In this document: piece after piece, positions 1-7,012 of the stretch | How positions within the stretch are numbered: the stretch's first letter is position 1 | Layout of the letters: every line of letters starts with the position of its first letter | Assembly (NCBI GenBank): GCA_011388275.1 | Contig: DSAB01000056.1 | Span: forward strand, 1 to 46,872 | Direction of reading: 5' to 3' | Source: a bacterium | Lineage (GTDB): Bacteria; Zhuqueibacterota; QNDG01; DSAB01 | DNA: 46,872 nt | The notes under the pieces: generated by a model | The model's database searches: none | What the model was told of the DNA's origin: nothing | What the model saw: the letters and a program-made list of their open reading frames with translations, nothing else | Made by a program: the position numbers and the translations under genes

Positions 1-75
1 ATTATGAGTCAAATAAAATCATTGTTTTATATGATTTTATTTGACTCTCAACAGTTCCGTGAATTATTCGGGTTA
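1..75. repeat. 75-bp end repeat, inverted copy at 46661-46735
   Basis: Bases 1-75 are identical to the reverse complement of 46661-46735. The repeat contains a perfect 16-bp palindrome (6-21 with 32-47, 10-nt loop) and then the motif GTGAATTATTCGGGTTA at 59-75. A related motif, ATGAATAAGTCGGGTTA, follows at 106-122. Similarity to the right copy stops right after 75, as expected for the boundary of a mobile or dispersed element. Position 1 lies inside the element, so the window probably begins at a repeat-induced assembly break. Confidence 0.85.
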
Positions 76-169
76 TCCCGACTTTCAATCCTATCTTTTC
101 TATTTATGAATAAGTCGGGTTAACATTCAAAATTAAAAATTTATCATTCTCTTTCCCGCCCCTCACTTT

Positions 170-250
170 GCGCTCTGCTTTTTTCCATCCATGCAATCAT
201 GCAGTCATGCATATTTTGTGTCTGTGGTCTGTGGTCCGTGGTCCGTCGTC
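170..250. repeat. degenerate short tandem repeats (7-nt and 8-nt units)
   Basis: The stretch 220-250 is GTCTGTG, GTCTGTG, GTCCGTG, GTCCGTC and GTC, an exact 7-nt period with point variation. Before it, 191-210 repeats ATGCAATC/ATGCAGTC with an 8-nt period, and 170-176 is GCGCTCT, a unit also used in the tract at 1310. No start codon with a ribosome site uses these frames. The rest of 76-266 holds no gene I can support. Confidence 0.75.
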
Positions 251-266
251 GCGGCCGCCAGGCCGC

Positions 267-298
267 AAAAAAAGCCCGACGGAACGTTCCGCCGGGCT
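267..298 (-). terminator. terminator of the tRNA-His/tRNA-Glu transcript
   Basis: Read on the minus strand, a GC-rich perfect-to-near-perfect hairpin (GCCCGGCGGAAC pairing with GTTCCGTCGGGC) is followed directly by seven T. It lies just 3' of tRNA-Glu, so it should end the two-tRNA transcript. Confidence 0.85.
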
Positions 299-303
299 GA
301 AAA

Positions 304-379
304 TGGCGTCCCCAAGGGGACTCGAACCCCTGTTGCAGGGATGAAAACCCTGAGTCCTGGGCCACTAGACGATGGGGAC
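304..379 (-). tRNA. tRNA-Glu (anticodon TTC)
   Basis: The reverse complement folds as a full 76-nt cloverleaf with encoded CCA. The acceptor stem is GTCCCCA pairing with TGGGGAC. The anticodon stem is CAGGG/CCCTG with loop TTTTCAT, giving anticodon TTC, and the T-arm is CAGGGGTTCGAACCCC. The order and bases closely follow bacterial tRNA-Glu. It is transcribed after tRNA-His with a 43-nt spacer. Confidence 0.95.
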
Positions 380-422
380 AAAAAATGTTTAAAAGAACCG
401 GTTCGAATCACTCAACACTTCA

Positions 423-500
423 TGGGGTGAGTAGAGGGACTCGAACCCTCGGCCTTCAGGGCCACAACCTGACGCTCTAACCGGCTGAGCTATACCCACC
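423..500 (-). tRNA. tRNA-His (anticodon GTG)
   Basis: The reverse complement starts GGTGGGTATAGCTC. It carries the extra G(-1) opposite C73 that marks tRNA-His, an anticodon stem TCAGG/CCTGA with loop TTGTGGC (anticodon GTG), a normal T-arm and an encoded CCA. It is the first gene of the two-tRNA unit and lies 12 nt from the -10 box at 513-518. Confidence 0.95.
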
Positions 501-512
501 ATAGAGGCGAAT

Positions 513-541
513 AATTTAACATATTCCCCCATCCAAATCAA
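513..541 (-). promoter_or_regulatory. housekeeping-type promoter of the tRNA operon
   Basis: On the minus strand, TTGATT (541-536), a 17-nt spacer and TAAATT (518-513) form a sigma70-like promoter. The -10 box ends 12 nt before tRNA-His. The same TTGATT-17-TAnnnT layout appears before lipA and before the DegV-fusion gene, which supports the assignment. Confidence 0.7.
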
Positions 542-562
542 GTGAAAAATGAAATATCATTG

Positions 563-590
563 AAAAACCCGGCCTGTTTACCAGACCGGG
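563..590 (-). terminator. terminator after the small membrane protein gene
   Basis: On the minus strand the hairpin CCCGGTCTG-gtaaa-CAGGCCGGG is followed by TTTTT. It lies about 60 nt past the stop codon at 648 and separates this gene from the tRNA promoter. Confidence 0.8.
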
Positions 591-647
591 CCCATCAGGT
601 TCCAAATATACCCGGAATGCCGGATATCTCCTCCCCCTTAATCCTAT

Positions 648-854
648 CTAATTGGTCAGCGAATGCACGTGCGGCCGGGGATCCTTGACCGGCTGATAAT
701 GTTTGCGTTTGATCTCGTCTTCCAGAAATCCAATTCGTTTACCCAGGATGGTGTTCTCGCTGCATAATTTGGTTCGGGCGCTGCAAGCGAGACCGGCCAT
801 TCCCAGCATGCCGAACATGCCTCCAACGACAAATGCGATAATATAACCCACCAT
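648..854 (-). CDS. small single-span membrane protein (DUF3789-like)
   Basis: This is a 68-residue protein. Residues 2-24 form one glycine-rich transmembrane helix (VGYIIAFVVGGMFGMLGMAG), followed by a short charged, probably cytoplasmic, helix (EDEIKRK) and a tail. The arrangement resembles the small DUF3789-type proteins, whose function is unknown. The ATG follows a GGGAGT ribosome site at suitable spacing, and a clear terminator lies downstream, so the gene is probably real despite its size. It sits alone between the tRNA unit and the repeat-rich region. The family link is from pattern memory only. Confidence 0.6.
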   Translation of the reverse strand: MVGYIIAFVVGGMFGMLGMAGLACSARTKLCSENTILGKRIGFLEDEIKRKHYQPVKDPRPHVHSLTN

Positions 855-1032
855 AATGACTCCCGATCAGCTTTTCAACACATTTCCCTTCCATAGGAGA
901 GGGATCTTCAGTGGGTTATCCAGCAAAAAGCATACCGGATAAAACAGGCTGGAAAACAGCCGGTGAAACCGGTTTTAACGGAACATTTTTTCACAGACAG
1001 GAAGGAATTGCCGGACCGAAAGGCCGTAACTC

Positions 1033-1380
1033 GTGATTCGTGATTCGAAATCCGAAATGCTTCCTTTGCCTCCGGCGGGCTACTTAATGCGGTCCTGCGG
1101 ACCGCGACCACGGACCACAGACCGCGGACCGCAAGCGGCCTTCGGCCGCGACGATGGACCATCGACCATCGACTATGGTCTATCGTCTATCGTCAGAACA
1201 TCGTCTACCGTCCATCGTCTATGGTCTAATAACAGGGCGTTCGCTCGGCTCGCGTTCACGAGACGGCCATTTTTCTGAGGCCGGGATAAAACAAACCGGT
1301 CTTTTTCTTGCGCTCTGCACTTCGCGCTTTGCGCCACGCGTCTTTTCAATCCGCAATCCGCGATCCGAAATCCGAAATGC
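1033..1380. repeat. family of degenerate 7-nt tandem repeats
   Basis: Several different heptamer tracts occur in one intergenic region. At 1033-1060: GTGATTC, GTGATTC, GAAATCC, GAAATGC. At 1106-1133: GACCACG, GACCACA, GACCGCG, GACCGCA. At 1150-1228: GACGATG, GACCATC, GACCATC, GACTATG, GTCTATC, GTCTATC and later GTCTACC, GTCCATC, GTCTATG. At 1310-1337: GCGCTCT, GCACTTC, GCGCTTT, GCGCCAC. At 1347-1380: CAATCCG, CAATCCG, CGATCCG, AAATCCG, AAATGC. All keep a 7-nt period while the unit changes. The whole stretch 855-1413 holds no supportable gene; open frames here only reflect repeats lacking stops. Confidence 0.85.
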
Positions 1381-1413
1381 TTTTCTACCGTCTTTATCCC
1401 TCACGTTTTTTAA

Positions 1414-1439
1414 AACTTTTTCCCTCCTCCGTCGTCTTA
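1414..1439 (+). promoter_or_regulatory. candidate ECF-type promoter of the first sigma operon
   Basis: AAC (1414-1416) in AAAACTT and GTCTTA (1434-1439) are separated by 17 nt, followed 32 nt later by the sigma ATG. An AAC -35 core and a CGTC/GTC -10 core are usual for ECF promoters. A similar pair precedes the second sigma gene at 4153-4179, which suggests autoregulation. This is inference from two sites only. Confidence 0.45.
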
Positions 1440-1471
1440 TAAGTAGACCAAAAAACAGACAAGGAAAAAAC

Positions 1472-2068
1472 ATGACCGACGGCGCCCTGGTGAAGCGGTA
1501 TTTAAATGGAGAAACACAGGCTTTCAACACCCTGGTCTGGCGGTATGAGAAACCTCTGTATAATTTCATCCTGAGAAACATGGGCAACGAAGACACGGCC
1601 AGAGATCTTTGCCAGACGGCGTTTATCCGCATGTTCAGACAGCTGAAGCGTCTGCGCGATCCTGAAAAGTTCGCGCCGTGGATGTATCGAATCGCCCTGA
1701 ACCTGTGCCGCGATGAATTCAAGAAGAAAAAGAACAAAAAATTTTTCTACCTGGACGAAAATCCCGGAGATCATTCGGCCAATACAATGACAAATATAGC
1801 CGACGAAAACACTCCTTCCCCCGAGGATCTCTGTCATCAGGAACAGATCACAGAGATACTCAAACGCTCCCTTTTGGGGCTGCCTGAAGAACAGAGAGTG
1901 GTGATTATCATGAAACAATATCAGGGATTGAAATTCACGGAGATCGCCGATATTCTGGAGACGCCCGTCAACACCGTCAAGTCCCGTCTTTACAGCGGCT
2001 TGCGGGGTCTCCGGCAGATACTGGAAGAATCCCGATTCAACAAGGAGGTTCTTTTCCATGAAATGTAA
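1472..2068 (+). CDS. ECF sigma factor (RpoE-like), cassette 1
   Basis: This is a 198-residue RNA polymerase sigma-70 family protein of the ECF group. Region 2 is at about 20-90, with ARDLCQTAFIRMF and a WMYRIALNLCRDEFKK stretch for -10 recognition and core binding. A variable linker is followed by region 4 at about 130-185: LPEEQRVVIIMKQYQGLKFTEIADIL and then TPVNTVKSRLYSGLRGL, the -35-binding helix-turn-helix. The frame is open back to 1154, but that stretch is heptamer repeat. The ATG at 1472 has an AAGGAAAA ribosome site and gives the normal family length. The last 11 nt overlap the anti-sigma gene, so the two are translationally coupled. Confidence 0.95.
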   Translation: MTDGALVKRYLNGETQAFNTLVWRYEKPLYNFILRNMGNEDTARDLCQTAFIRMFRQLKRLRDPEKFAPWMYRIALNLCRDEFKKKKNKKFFYLDENPGDHSANTMTNIADENTPSPEDLCHQEQITEILKRSLLGLPEEQRVVIIMKQYQGLKFTEIADILETPVNTVKSRLYSGLRGLRQILEESRFNKEVLFHEM

Positions 2069-2729
2069 CGAGATGCCTGAAATCCTCGTCACTTATCTTT
2101 ACGATGAGTCGACGCAGGAAGAAGCCAAAAAGGTCAGGGCTCATTTGAAAACATGCTCCCGGTGTCGAAAATCATTCGAAGAACTGAAACAGACGTCCGG
2201 TCTGCTGAGCCGCTGGGAAGACCAGTCACCCGGGATCAGCCTGGTATTCGTAAATGAGCCCTTCGCCCGATGGAAATCCTGGAAAGAACATTGGAATTCG
2301 ATCGGATGGACACGCCGCCTCTCACTGGCCCTGCCGGTCCTGGCGGTCTGCGTTTTGCTGGTTCTCAGCGCCCTGAATTTCCAGGCCCGGTTGGACAACG
2401 GCCGTTTTGAGATCGGTCTCAGCCTGTGGCCCCACCCCCAGGGCGTGTCCAGTGAGGATCTGCAATCTCTGCTGGTCGATTTCCGCCGGGAGACCCTGCA
2501 GCTGACATCCCAGCTTCTGGACGAAAGAGAATTCCGGCAGAATCAGGCCGTCACCAGCCAGCTGGTCCGTTTCGCCCAGGATATTGAACGCCAGCGCGTC
2601 CATGATCTGATGCTGGTCGGCCAAGGCCTGGAGGGCCTGCAGTTCAGCACGGAAAAAAGGCTGGATCAGACCAGTGAAGTGCTTCGCCGCATGATTCAGC
2701 TCGCCAACTTTAACCCGGACGGCCGCTGA
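2058..2729 (+). CDS. transmembrane zinc-finger anti-sigma factor, cassette 1
   Basis: This 223-residue protein begins with a ZAS-type zinc-binding domain (HLKTCSRC, the HxxxCxxC motif, at about residue 30) that should hold the upstream sigma factor. A single membrane helix follows at about 92-112 (LALPVLAVCVLLVLSALNF). The rest (about 130-223) is predicted outside the cytoplasm. It is rich in Q, L, E and R and looks like a coiled coil (RRETLQLTSQLLDEREF). The start overlaps the sigma gene by 11 nt and has an AAGGAGG ribosome site inside it. No CtsR/RseA-type protease site can be recognised by eye. Confidence 0.88.
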   Translation: MKCNEMPEILVTYLYDESTQEEAKKVRAHLKTCSRCRKSFEELKQTSGLLSRWEDQSPGISLVFVNEPFARWKSWKEHWNSIGWTRRLSLALPVLAVCVLLVLSALNFQARLDNGRFEIGLSLWPHPQGVSSEDLQSLLVDFRRETLQLTSQLLDEREFRQNQAVTSQLVRFAQDIERQRVHDLMLVGQGLEGLQFSTEKRLDQTSEVLRRMIQLANFNPDGR

Positions 2730-2768
2730 ATGCACACAGCGGCCCTGATCCATTATAAGGAGCAGACC

Positions 2769-4058
2769 ATGAAACGATTAACCACAATCAGCATGATCGG
2801 CCTTCTCGCCTTTTCCGCAGGCGCCCTGTCCCAGATCGCGGATAGGGACCGTTTCGAACGGGATTTGCGAATCATGGAAGGCATTCTCGACAAACTCGTT
2901 TCAGAGAATCGGCAGAATCTTCCCTTCAGCAAAGCCCGAGGATTCTATCTGGACAATTTCGGTGTCATTTTTCAGCTGGACCATTCTTCCGACATCCCCC
3001 GGTTCATAGTCCGGGTACCAAATCAGGATCTCCAGGTCTCCCTCGAAAAAATGAAAAAAGATCGGGAGGAGATGGAAAAACAGATTCAAAAACAGGTGTC
3101 CGCCGCCGAAGAAGTGCGCGAGAAAGTCATCGTGAAGACCCGTGAAAACCTGAGAAACTGGTTTGAATTTGAGAAAGCCGACACGCTCGACGATCAGGAA
3201 CGGGCCGAATTGCGTAAAAAAACCCTCGAAAACATGGAAGAAAACATCCGCGTGTTCTTCAGGAACTACGCCTCCTCCATCTCCCAGCTGAACGAGCAGG
3301 ACCGCATCGCGGTCATCGTCCGGCTGAAAGACTGGCATCCATTGATGAAATTCAACGCGTATTTATCCGGCGGAGCTTCCCGTGCCGACATCATGCGGTT
3401 CCGCAGGGGTCAAATCAGCGAACAGCAGTTCGATTCTCTGGTTGAATTTCATTTGATCGACGAAACATCGGACCTTTCCTCGGATATCGAAATCATGCGT
3501 GAAGTGCTTAAACGAGGTCTCGAATCCGGCTCCTACCGGGTGGCCAATCTTCAGAATGGCCTTTATCTGGACGGATTCGGCGTGGTTTATTCCATGGAGA
3601 TACCGTCTCTGTCATATGTCCGCGAGGGAAGCAGTCTCTTTTCCATTGTGATCGATAAAAACAGTTACGCCCTCAAATCCAGGGAAGAAAAAGAATACCA
3701 GGCCCAGACTGAAAAGAAAGAGAAAGAACGGGATTTCATGGATCAGATAGCTGCCAGGGAGAAACGCTCCAAAGAAGAACAGGAAAAAATGGAGCAGAGG
3801 AAAAAAGATTTCTTGAACAACCTGAAATCCGATCTCATCGAGCTGGCGGGTTCCTATGGACACACGTTGCGCCTCGAGCCGGACGAGTGGATGGTCATCA
3901 CAGCCCATATAAACGGACACACCTTTTGGCCGGGCGGCCGAAAAGCAGGCCCCACCCATATGACCCTGCAGTTCAAAAAGAAAGATCTGGACGCATTCCA
4001 TACCGGCGGCCTGACCGAAGAAGCTTTTCAAAAACGGGTTATTGTTCGTTCTTTCTGA
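2769..4058 (+). CDS. secreted coiled-coil protein with duplicated domain
   Basis: This is a 429-residue protein with a signal peptide (MKRLTTISMIGLLAFSAGALS). I do not recognise a named family. Two copies of one motif are visible: IMEGILDKL followed by ARGFYLDNFGVIFQL (about 33-70), and IMREVLKRGL followed by LQNGLYLDGFGVVYSM (about 235-275). Each copy is followed by a highly charged coiled coil (about 95-130 and 305-350). The ATG at 2769 has an AAGGAG site; an upstream in-frame ATG at 2730 lacks one. It is third in the sigma/anti-sigma unit and ends before a strong terminator, so it is probably the envelope-side target or sensor of this cassette. Confidence 0.8.
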   Translation: MKRLTTISMIGLLAFSAGALSQIADRDRFERDLRIMEGILDKLVSENRQNLPFSKARGFYLDNFGVIFQLDHSSDIPRFIVRVPNQDLQVSLEKMKKDREEMEKQIQKQVSAAEEVREKVIVKTRENLRNWFEFEKADTLDDQERAELRKKTLENMEENIRVFFRNYASSISQLNEQDRIAVIVRLKDWHPLMKFNAYLSGGASRADIMRFRRGQISEQQFDSLVEFHLIDETSDLSSDIEIMREVLKRGLESGSYRVANLQNGLYLDGFGVVYSMEIPSLSYVREGSSLFSIVIDKNSYALKSREEKEYQAQTEKKEKERDFMDQIAAREKRSKEEQEKMEQRKKDFLNNLKSDLIELAGSYGHTLRLEPDEWMVITAHINGHTFWPGGRKAGPTHMTLQFKKKDLDAFHTGGLTEEAFQKRVIVRSF

Positions 4059-4082
4059 TTCACCCTCCCTCCATCTTCACAC

Positions 4083-4118
4083 ACCCGGTCCAATCATAAA
4101 TGGACCGGGTTTTTTTAT
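4083..4118 (+). terminator. terminator of sigma cassette 1
   Basis: A perfect stem ACCCGGTCCA/TGGACCGGGT with an 8-nt loop is followed by T7. It lies 25 nt past the effector stop codon. Confidence 0.92.
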
Positions 4119-4152
4119 TGCTTGGATGGATTTTTTTTTCTATTTTGCGGCT

Positions 4153-4179
4153 AACCATTCTTATCCGATAAGTGTCTTA
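4153..4179 (+). promoter_or_regulatory. candidate ECF-type promoter of the second sigma operon
   Basis: AACC (4153-4156) and GTCTTA (4174-4179), 18 nt apart counted from AAC, mirror the pair before the first sigma gene. Transcription would start near 4186. That favours the ATG at 4199, which has its own ribosome site, over the ATG at 4184. Confidence 0.4.
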
Positions 4180-4198
4180 CTGAATGAAAAAGGGATGT

Positions 4199-4768
4199 AT
4201 GAGCGGAAACGACGTGAATGAACTCGTTCGAAGAGCCCAGGCGGGTGAAGCACAGGCTTTCGAAACCCTGATGCGGACTTATGACAGGCAGATACTGCAT
4301 CTGGCGTATCAAATGCTGGACAATACCATGGATGCCGAAGATGTCACTCAGGAAGTGTTTATGCGGGCTTACAGACGGCTGTCCGATTTCAGGTTTGAAA
4401 GCGAGTTCTTTACCTGGCTTTATAGAATCGCGGTCAACTGTGCCATCAGTGCCAGGCGCCGCCGCCTGAGGAACCGGCATGCCTCTATTGACCGCAGCGA
4501 TACAGCCGCCGATTCCTTCGAACGAAGATTGAAGGATTCCGGTCACGAACCGGACAAACAGATGATTCAACAGGAGATCCGCGAGACTGTGGAAAAGCAC
4601 CTGGACAAGCTGCCGATCATGCAGCGGGTCGTATTTTTCCTTCGGTTCATGGAAGATTTCAAAATCCGGGAGATCGCCGAAATTACGGGAAGTTCCGAAG
4701 GAGCCGTAAAAAACTCGCTTTTCCGCAGCACCCGAAAAATGCGGAAACATCTGGCGCATTTGATTTAA
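4199..4768 (+). CDS. ECF sigma factor (RpoE-like), cassette 2
   Basis: This is a 189-residue ECF sigma factor. Region 2 is at about 20-85 (AEDVTQEVFMRAYRRL, then FFTWLYRIAVNCAISARRRR). Region 4 is at about 125-185 (LPIMQRVVFFLRFMEDFKIREI, then GSSEGAVKNSLFRSTRKMRK). An upstream in-frame ATG at 4184 lacks a ribosome site; the one at 4199 follows AAAAAGGG. The protein differs clearly from the first sigma factor, so this is a second system, not a recent duplication. It is followed by its anti-sigma gene after 24 nt. Confidence 0.95.
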   Translation: MSGNDVNELVRRAQAGEAQAFETLMRTYDRQILHLAYQMLDNTMDAEDVTQEVFMRAYRRLSDFRFESEFFTWLYRIAVNCAISARRRRLRNRHASIDRSDTAADSFERRLKDSGHEPDKQMIQQEIRETVEKHLDKLPIMQRVVFFLRFMEDFKIREIAEITGSSEGAVKNSLFRSTRKMRKHLAHLI

Positions 4769-4792
4769 TCATAAGCAAGAAGGATGACTGTC

Positions 4793-5695
4793 ATGCGATC
4801 CAAACATCCGACACAGAAACAGATTATGTTATACGCCCTGAATGAAGCCGACCCGGGATGGGAAAAGCCCATGGAGCGGCACCTGAAACAATGCTCGCAA
4901 TGCCGGAATCTTCTGAAGCAGAACACCAAAATGGCTGAGCTCTGTTCCCTGTATAAAAAGGAGCTTCCCGCCGGCTCTCTGATCCGGGTGCGGAATCGCC
5001 TGAGTGCATCTCTGGTATCCACTGTTCAAACCGGGGACAAACCCGGCCGCGTCACAGGCGCGTGGTTTCTGCCGTATCCGGCGCTTCAGGCCGCCGCGGC
5101 CGTGGTTCTTCTCGCCCTGGGCGTTCTCATCGGCCGGTTCGGACTGCCGCCTTCCACTCCCTTGACCTCCCTGGATCCTTCTTCTCCTCCGGGCCTCGCA
5201 GCTCTTCTTGAGATCGTTCCGGCAGCGGACAACAATGAAGTCCGGATTCAGTATCAAACTCTGGTCAACCACCGGCTGGCCGGGGATGATACTCGAAAAG
5301 ATATTGTCCGTCTTCTCTGCTACGCACTGCTTCACGACAGCCGTGACCAGGTCCGCCTGACCGCGCTGGAGAGGCTGGAAAAATCCGTTAACCGCGAGAT
5401 GGTTCAGGAAGCCCTTGTCGGAGCCGTAAGAAAGGATATCAATCCGGGCGTTCGCTTGAAAGCCATCCGCCTGCTCAGGACACGGAAGACGGACGAATCG
5501 CTGAAATCCCTGTATCTGTACGCGCTTTTTCAGGATGGCAACAGCGGTGTGCGAATGGAAGCGCTGCACGCGCTGCTCGAACTGAATGATCCGGACATCC
5601 GGCCAATTCTTGAGAAAAAAGCCGCAGAGAATGAATACATCCATTCTCTGCTCATGCGTGAAAAAAACATCCCTTTTTCAACGAGTGATATATGA
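4793..5695 (+). CDS. zinc-finger anti-sigma factor with HEAT-like repeats, cassette 2
   Basis: This 300-residue protein starts with a ZAS/zf-HC2 domain (HLKQCSQC near residue 28). After a linker it has one membrane helix (about 98-118, AAAVVLLALGVLIGRFGL). The outer part, about 165-300, contains consecutive alpha-helical HEAT-like repeats (RDQVRLTALERLEK, NPGVRLKAIRLLRT, NSGVRMEALHALLEL, each followed by a second helix). HEAT repeats bind proteins, so this region may sense a partner outside the membrane. The start at 4793 is spaced correctly from AAGAAGG; the ATG at 4784 is too close to it. Confidence 0.88.
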   Translation: MRSKHPTQKQIMLYALNEADPGWEKPMERHLKQCSQCRNLLKQNTKMAELCSLYKKELPAGSLIRVRNRLSASLVSTVQTGDKPGRVTGAWFLPYPALQAAAAVVLLALGVLIGRFGLPPSTPLTSLDPSSPPGLAALLEIVPAADNNEVRIQYQTLVNHRLAGDDTRKDIVRLLCYALLHDSRDQVRLTALERLEKSVNREMVQEALVGAVRKDINPGVRLKAIRLLRTRKTDESLKSLYLYALFQDGNSGVRMEALHALLELNDPDIRPILEKKAAENEYIHSLLMREKNIPFSTSDI

Positions 5696-5726
5696 CTTTA
5701 GATTTTCAACCAACAGGGAGGACCCC

Positions 5727-6962
5727 ATGAAACGCTATCCGATTATCCTTTTTTTCTGTTTTCTCGGTTTGAGCATTCAGGCTCAGGACCTGCGCAAACA
5801 GGGAAGATACTGGGTTGGAACCATTAAGAAGACTTTTCAGGTCGAACCAGGCGGCACCCTTCACATGGATAAAGTGAGAGGAGACATCGTCATCGAAGGT
5901 TGGGAAGGTCGGGAAATCATCGTCCATGAAACAAAACGCATGGACATTTTCAGCGAGAAAGAAGCCCGGTCCGCCATGGAAGAAGCCGAGAAAGGATACC
6001 GGCTGGAAAACAACATCCTGTTCATCGGAGGCGACGGATTCGATCGCAGCTGGATTAAAAGCCGGTTCGAAATTCAAATTCCCCGTTCCTTTGAAGTGGA
6101 TGTCAATACTCGGGGCGGTTCCATCCAGATCACGCGAATAGACGGCACCGTAACAGCCTCCAGTGGCGGCGGCGAGCTGCAATTTATTGATATGGGCGGA
6201 AAAGTTGAAGCCAGAACAGGCGGCGGAAATATACGAGTTGAACAGGCCCGCGACCTGGTGAATGCCAAAACAGGCGGCGGGGATATTCAGGCAACCGATT
6301 GCGCCGGCAGTCTGAAAATCGTAACAGGAGGCGGAAAGATTTATCTGTTGAACACAGGAGAAGCCAGTGTCACCACCGGCGGCGGTGATGTGGACATCCG
6401 CGGTGCGGCCGGCAGCACTCAGGTGAAAACCGGCGGAGGCAACATCAGCATCACGGACGCAAAAGGCGATGTGACTGTCACCACCGGCGGCGGAGCCATC
6501 AATATCAAAAACATCGAAGGCGATTTCTCCGTGAAAACCGGCGGAGGAGCCATCATTGCCAGAACCATAGCCGGAGCTTTGCAGGTCCGCACCGGAGGAG
6601 GAAATATCAACCTGAAGGATATCCAGGGCAGCATCGATGTGGCCACAGGCGGCGGAAATGTGGACGCGGAAATCACGCTCACAGACTTCACCAGACCCCA
6701 TTCGGTGAAAATCGTGACAGGAGGCGGAGATATCGGTTTGTCCATTCCCGGCAGAATGCCTGCCACGATTTCCGCTGTAATCCGTTTTTACCGCCGGACC
6801 TGGGAAGATTACAAAATCACTTCGGATTTTCCCCTGAAACAGAATACATACGAAGAGGGACGCTATACAATCATCAAGGCGGAAGGAGAAATCAACGGAG
6901 GAGGCGAAACCGTTGATTTGAAAACGGGGGGCGGCAACATTCGAATCAAATCCCTGAAATAA
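5727..6962 (+). CDS. secreted DUF4097-type beta-helix protein
   Basis: This 411-residue protein has a signal peptide (MKRYPIILFFCFLGLSIQA). From about 146 to 310 a TGGG(N/D/A/K)(I/V) motif recurs at residues 146 (SGGG), 164, 182, 200, 217, 235, 253, 271, 289 and 307, with further copies at 331 and 400. The spacing is 18 residues, as expected for one beta-helix coil per repeat. Proteins of the DUF4097 adhesin-like family have this form and often sit beside ECF/anti-sigma genes. It is third in cassette 2, with GGGAGG 5 nt before the ATG. An envelope-associated role under control of this sigma factor is likely, but the exact function is unknown. Confidence 0.88.
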   Translation: MKRYPIILFFCFLGLSIQAQDLRKQGRYWVGTIKKTFQVEPGGTLHMDKVRGDIVIEGWEGREIIVHETKRMDIFSEKEARSAMEEAEKGYRLENNILFIGGDGFDRSWIKSRFEIQIPRSFEVDVNTRGGSIQITRIDGTVTASSGGGELQFIDMGGKVEARTGGGNIRVEQARDLVNAKTGGGDIQATDCAGSLKIVTGGGKIYLLNTGEASVTTGGGDVDIRGAAGSTQVKTGGGNISITDAKGDVTVTTGGGAINIKNIEGDFSVKTGGGAIIARTIAGALQVRTGGGNINLKDIQGSIDVATGGGNVDAEITLTDFTRPHSVKIVTGGGDIGLSIPGRMPATISAVIRFYRRTWEDYKITSDFPLKQNTYEEGRYTIIKAEGEINGGGETVDLKTGGGNIRIKSLK

Positions 6963-6980
6963 TCCTGTTTCAGATCTTCG

Positions 6981-7012
6981 AAAAAAGGCGGGTTCATTGA
7001 CCCGCCTTTTTT
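6981..7012. terminator. terminator after sigma cassette 2
   Basis: AAAAAAGGCGGGTTCATTGA is followed by CCCGCCTTTTTT. The GGCGGGT/ACCCGCC stem has A6 before and T6 after, so it can act in both directions. It lies 20 nt past the beta-helix gene. Confidence 0.9.

Noticed and set aside
1033-1228. CRISPR array
   Set aside because: Units are 7 nt with no spacers of constant length and no cas genes nearby.
1154-1471. 106-residue N-terminal extension of the first sigma factor
   Set aside because: The stretch is heptamer repeat and spacer, rich in RPSSIV-like junk. The ATG at 1472 has a ribosome site and gives the normal ECF length.
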